Assembly: GCA_947506075.1 (NCBI GenBank)
Contig: CANNNN010000129.1
Span: 1-7,211, forward strand
Reading direction: 5' to 3'
Length of the DNA stretch: 7,211 nt
Origin: Methylococcaceae bacterium
Lineage (GTDB): Bacteria > Pseudomonadota > Gammaproteobacteria > Methylococcales > Methylomonadaceae
Part shown: positions 5,751 through 7,211 of the stretch, piece after piece
Layout: each line of letters opens with the position of its first letter
Position numbering within the stretch: position 1 is the stretch's first letter
The notes under the pieces: generated by a model
Database searches by the model: none
Told to the model about the DNA's origin: nothing
What the model saw: only the letters and a program-made list of their open reading frames with translations
Program-made: the position numbers and the translations under genes

Positions 5751-5852
5751 CCGGCGATGATTACGCGACATTAAATCAGGCGTCTGGAATGCAGGCTTCG
5801 ACTGCTTGCAGGCGAAGCCTGCATTCCAAGCTATCATGTCGCTCAACCCATT
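5751..5852 (+). repeat. Palindromic repeat element, copy 3 (with inverted far end)
   Basis: The head (5751-5786) includes ACATTAAATC and GGCGTCTGG. It is followed by arms 5787-5805 and 5808-5826, separated by TT, with one mismatch (A at 5801); the pairing extends two more bases outward. Both arms carry a coordinated change from the other copies (GAATG/CATTC instead of GAGTG/CACTC). Beyond the palindrome, ATGTCGCTCAA (5836-5846) is an inverted, degenerate copy of the head's AGCGACAT region, so this copy looks like a complete element with inverted ends. It lies between the cysZ stop and the hydrolase start. Confidence 0.85.
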
Positions 5853-5879
5853 CAGCATTCTATACCTGCCCAGCCCGAT

Positions 5880-6599
5880 TCAATCCTGCTTAATCTCATT
5901 AAAATACAGTGTCGCGCCGATAACCGCCGCCGGAGCGACAATGATATTCAGCAGCGGAACAGTCAAGCCCAATACCGCCATTCCGCCAAAACTTAACGCG
6001 CCCACTCTTACGCTGCTGACCAGACTTTTCTGCTCGGAAAACAACACCCCCTGGTTTTCCAGCGGATAAGCCAGATACTCCAGCGCCATACCCCAGGCCC
6101 CAAATATCGCCCATAACACTGGCGCAATGACATTAAGCCCGGGAATTACCGACAAGATCAGCAGCGGCAGGGCCCGACTCGCCAGATAGCCGATGCGCTT
6201 TAATTCCGCAACCAGGACTTTAGGCAACGGTTGCTCCATCGCTGCCGAAGGCGCTTCGCTTACCATGTCCAGCGTTTTTGCCGCTAATTTTCCGTAAAAA
6301 GGTGAGGCCAGAATATTCGCCAACAGCGTAAAGGTAAAAAAGCCGGCAATAAAAAAACTGATAAAAAACAATGGCCATAAGATCCAGCTCAGCCATTGCA
6401 GCCAGCCGGGAATGAATTGCGCGATTAAATCAGTAATATAAAAATAACCCAAGGTCAGCGCGACGCTGTACAGCACCACATTGATTAACATCGGAATGAT
6501 GATAAATTTTCGCAGCTCCGGACTGGCCAACAATTTCAGTCCCTTAACCAAAAAACCGACCGCTAAAACCGGATTATTGCCTTTTTTATTAAATTGCAT
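5880..6599 (-). CDS. cysZ: CysZ-family sulfate transporter (EI24 domain)
   Basis: This inner-membrane protein is of the CysZ family, which imports sulfate for cysteine synthesis. The 239 residues are close to E. coli CysZ (253). Features are a membrane-adjacent LVKGLKLLASPELRKF (17-32), hydrophobic segments at about 33-55 and 66-98, the conserved ASPFYGKLA (98-106), a re-entrant hydrophobic stretch at about 143-170, GAWGMALEYLAYP (167-179), and VPLLNIIVAPAAVIGAT (214-230). AAGGAG (6613-6608, minus strand) precedes the ATG. The start lies inside the end of mtnA (11-base overlap), so the two are almost certainly co-transcribed and translationally coupled. EI24-domain proteins of uncertain role share this pattern, so sulfate as substrate is a family-based inference. 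Confidence 0.88.
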   Translation of the reverse strand: MQFNKKGNNPVLAVGFLVKGLKLLASPELRKFIIIPMLINVVLYSVALTLGYFYITDLIAQFIPGWLQWLSWILWPLFFISFFIAGFFTFTLLANILASPFYGKLAAKTLDMVSEAPSAAMEQPLPKVLVAELKRIGYLASRALPLLILSVIPGLNVIAPVLWAIFGAWGMALEYLAYPLENQGVLFSEQKSLVSSVRVGALSFGGMAVLGLTVPLLNIIVAPAAVIGATLYFNEIKQD

Positions 6600-7211
6600 T
6601 TTTTAAACTCCTTACCCCTAATTCGAAAGGCTTCATTATTACACCGCGTTCGGTGACTATCGCTGAGATCAATTCCGCTGGAGTCACGTCAAAAACAGGA
6701 TTCCAGGCACTGACCAGAGTGTCCTCGGTGTTGTAACAGGCCGGTAATAACTCGTTCGGATTGCGCTGTTCAATCTCTATCTGATCACCGCTGTCGATTT
6801 TCCAGTCTATGGTCGACGTAGGCGCCACCACCATCAACTTCACACCATGCTCCCGGGCTAAAACGGCCAGAGAATACGTGCCGATTTTATTTGCCGCATC
6901 ACCATTGGACGCAATGCGGTCGGCACCGACGACGATCCAGTCGATAGCCCCGGACTTCATCAGCCAGGCGGCCGCCGAATCCGCAATCAAAGTTGACGGA
7001 ATGCCGTCTTGCGCCAACTCCCAAACGGTTAACCTTGCGCCTTGCAGCCAGGGACGAGTTTCACCCGCGTAGACCTTGAGGGGCTGTCGTTGATAAGCGC
7101 TACGAATGACGCCCAGCGCCGTGCCATAGCCGCCGGTTGCCAAAGCTCCGGCGTTACAGTGCGTCATCACGCCTTTGGCGCCGGCCAGAATATCCGCGCC
7201 CAATTCGCCCA
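6589..7211 (-). CDS. mtnA: S-methyl-5-thioribose-1-phosphate isomerase, C-terminal part
   Basis: It converts methylthioribose-1-phosphate to methylthioribulose-1-phosphate in the methionine salvage pathway, recycling methylthioadenosine. About 207 C-terminal residues are visible; the family is about 350 long, so roughly 145 N-terminal residues lie beyond the right edge. The frame is open to the end of the window. A TTG at 7201-7203 is not the start, as the conserved GELGADIL segment runs through it. Catalytic landmarks are THCNAG (catalytic Cys) and VVGADRIASNGDAANKIGTY (catalytic Asp in GADR, with the NK pair), plus AGETRPWLQGARLT. The regulatory eIF2B-alpha-like subunits share this fold, but the THCNAG and GADR set marks an isomerase. 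The stop TAA (6589-6591) lies inside cysZ. Confidence 0.95.
   Translation of the reverse strand, partial: GELGADILAGAKGVMTHCNAGALATGGYGTALGVIRSAYQRQPLKVYAGETRPWLQGARLTVWELAQDGIPSTLIADSAAAWLMKSGAIDWIVVGADRIASNGDAANKIGTYSLAVLAREHGVKLMVVAPTSTIDWKIDSGDQIEIEQRNPNELLPACYNTEDTLVSAWNPVFDVTPAELISAIVTERGVIMKPFELGVRSLKNAI

Noticed and set aside
4857..5852. Integron-type attC sites around the hydrolase
   Set aside because: GCTCAAC and GTTGAGC-like bits occur at the ends of copy 3, but in the reverse order from attC (RYYYAAC to GTTRRRY), and the arms are far more perfect than attC arms. No integrase is visible.
126..5852. CRISPR array
   Set aside because: There are only three copies, hundreds to thousands of bases apart and separated by genes, without regular spacers.
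7201..7203. TTG as the true start of mtnA
   Set aside because: The frame stays open past it, and the residues before it (GE) fit the conserved family segment, so the gene is cut by the window edge.

Overview
The window looks like chromosomal DNA of a gammaproteobacterium. PurM, CysZ and MtnA are of gammaproteobacterial type. A Methylococcales-like methanotroph is my guess, from recalled resemblance of the small secreted protein and the acidic DUF6763-like protein; the DNA alone does not prove it. Nearly all genes lie on the minus strand; the exceptions are one small secreted-protein gene and a possible tiny ORF just before it.

Layout, left to right. Positions 1-125 look like the 5' end of a group II intron on the minus strand, cut by the window edge. 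It abuts a palindromic repeat (126-201) that lies downstream of purM (265-1311, TTG start). A 207-bp divergent gap holds a possible 44-codon ORF (1388-1522) that overlaps, by ATGA, a small secreted protein gene (1519-1923, plus strand). After a probable terminator comes a tight minus-strand operon, transcribed in the order DUF6763-like acidic protein (4690-4391), P-loop ATPase (4375-3527), homoserine O-acyltransferase metA (3511-2447), guanine deaminase guaD (2446-1979). An AT-rich leader precedes it. An alpha/beta hydrolase gene (4943-5719) follows, bracketed by two same-orientation copies of the repeat. The right end holds cysZ (5880-6599), overlapped by 11 bp by the 3' part of mtnA (6589-7211, runs off the window).

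The functional theme is sulfur and methionine (metA for synthesis, mtnA for salvage, cysZ for sulfate uptake) together with purines (purM for synthesis, guaD for guanine breakdown). These are ordinary housekeeping functions.

The unusual part is the repeat family. Three copies share a directional head of 36 bp followed by a near-perfect palindrome with 19-bp arms. One copy appears to be the landing site of the group II intron, one shows a compensatory base-pair change and carries an inverted, degenerate copy of the head on its far side, and two bracket a G+C-richer hydrolase gene as if it were a cassette.
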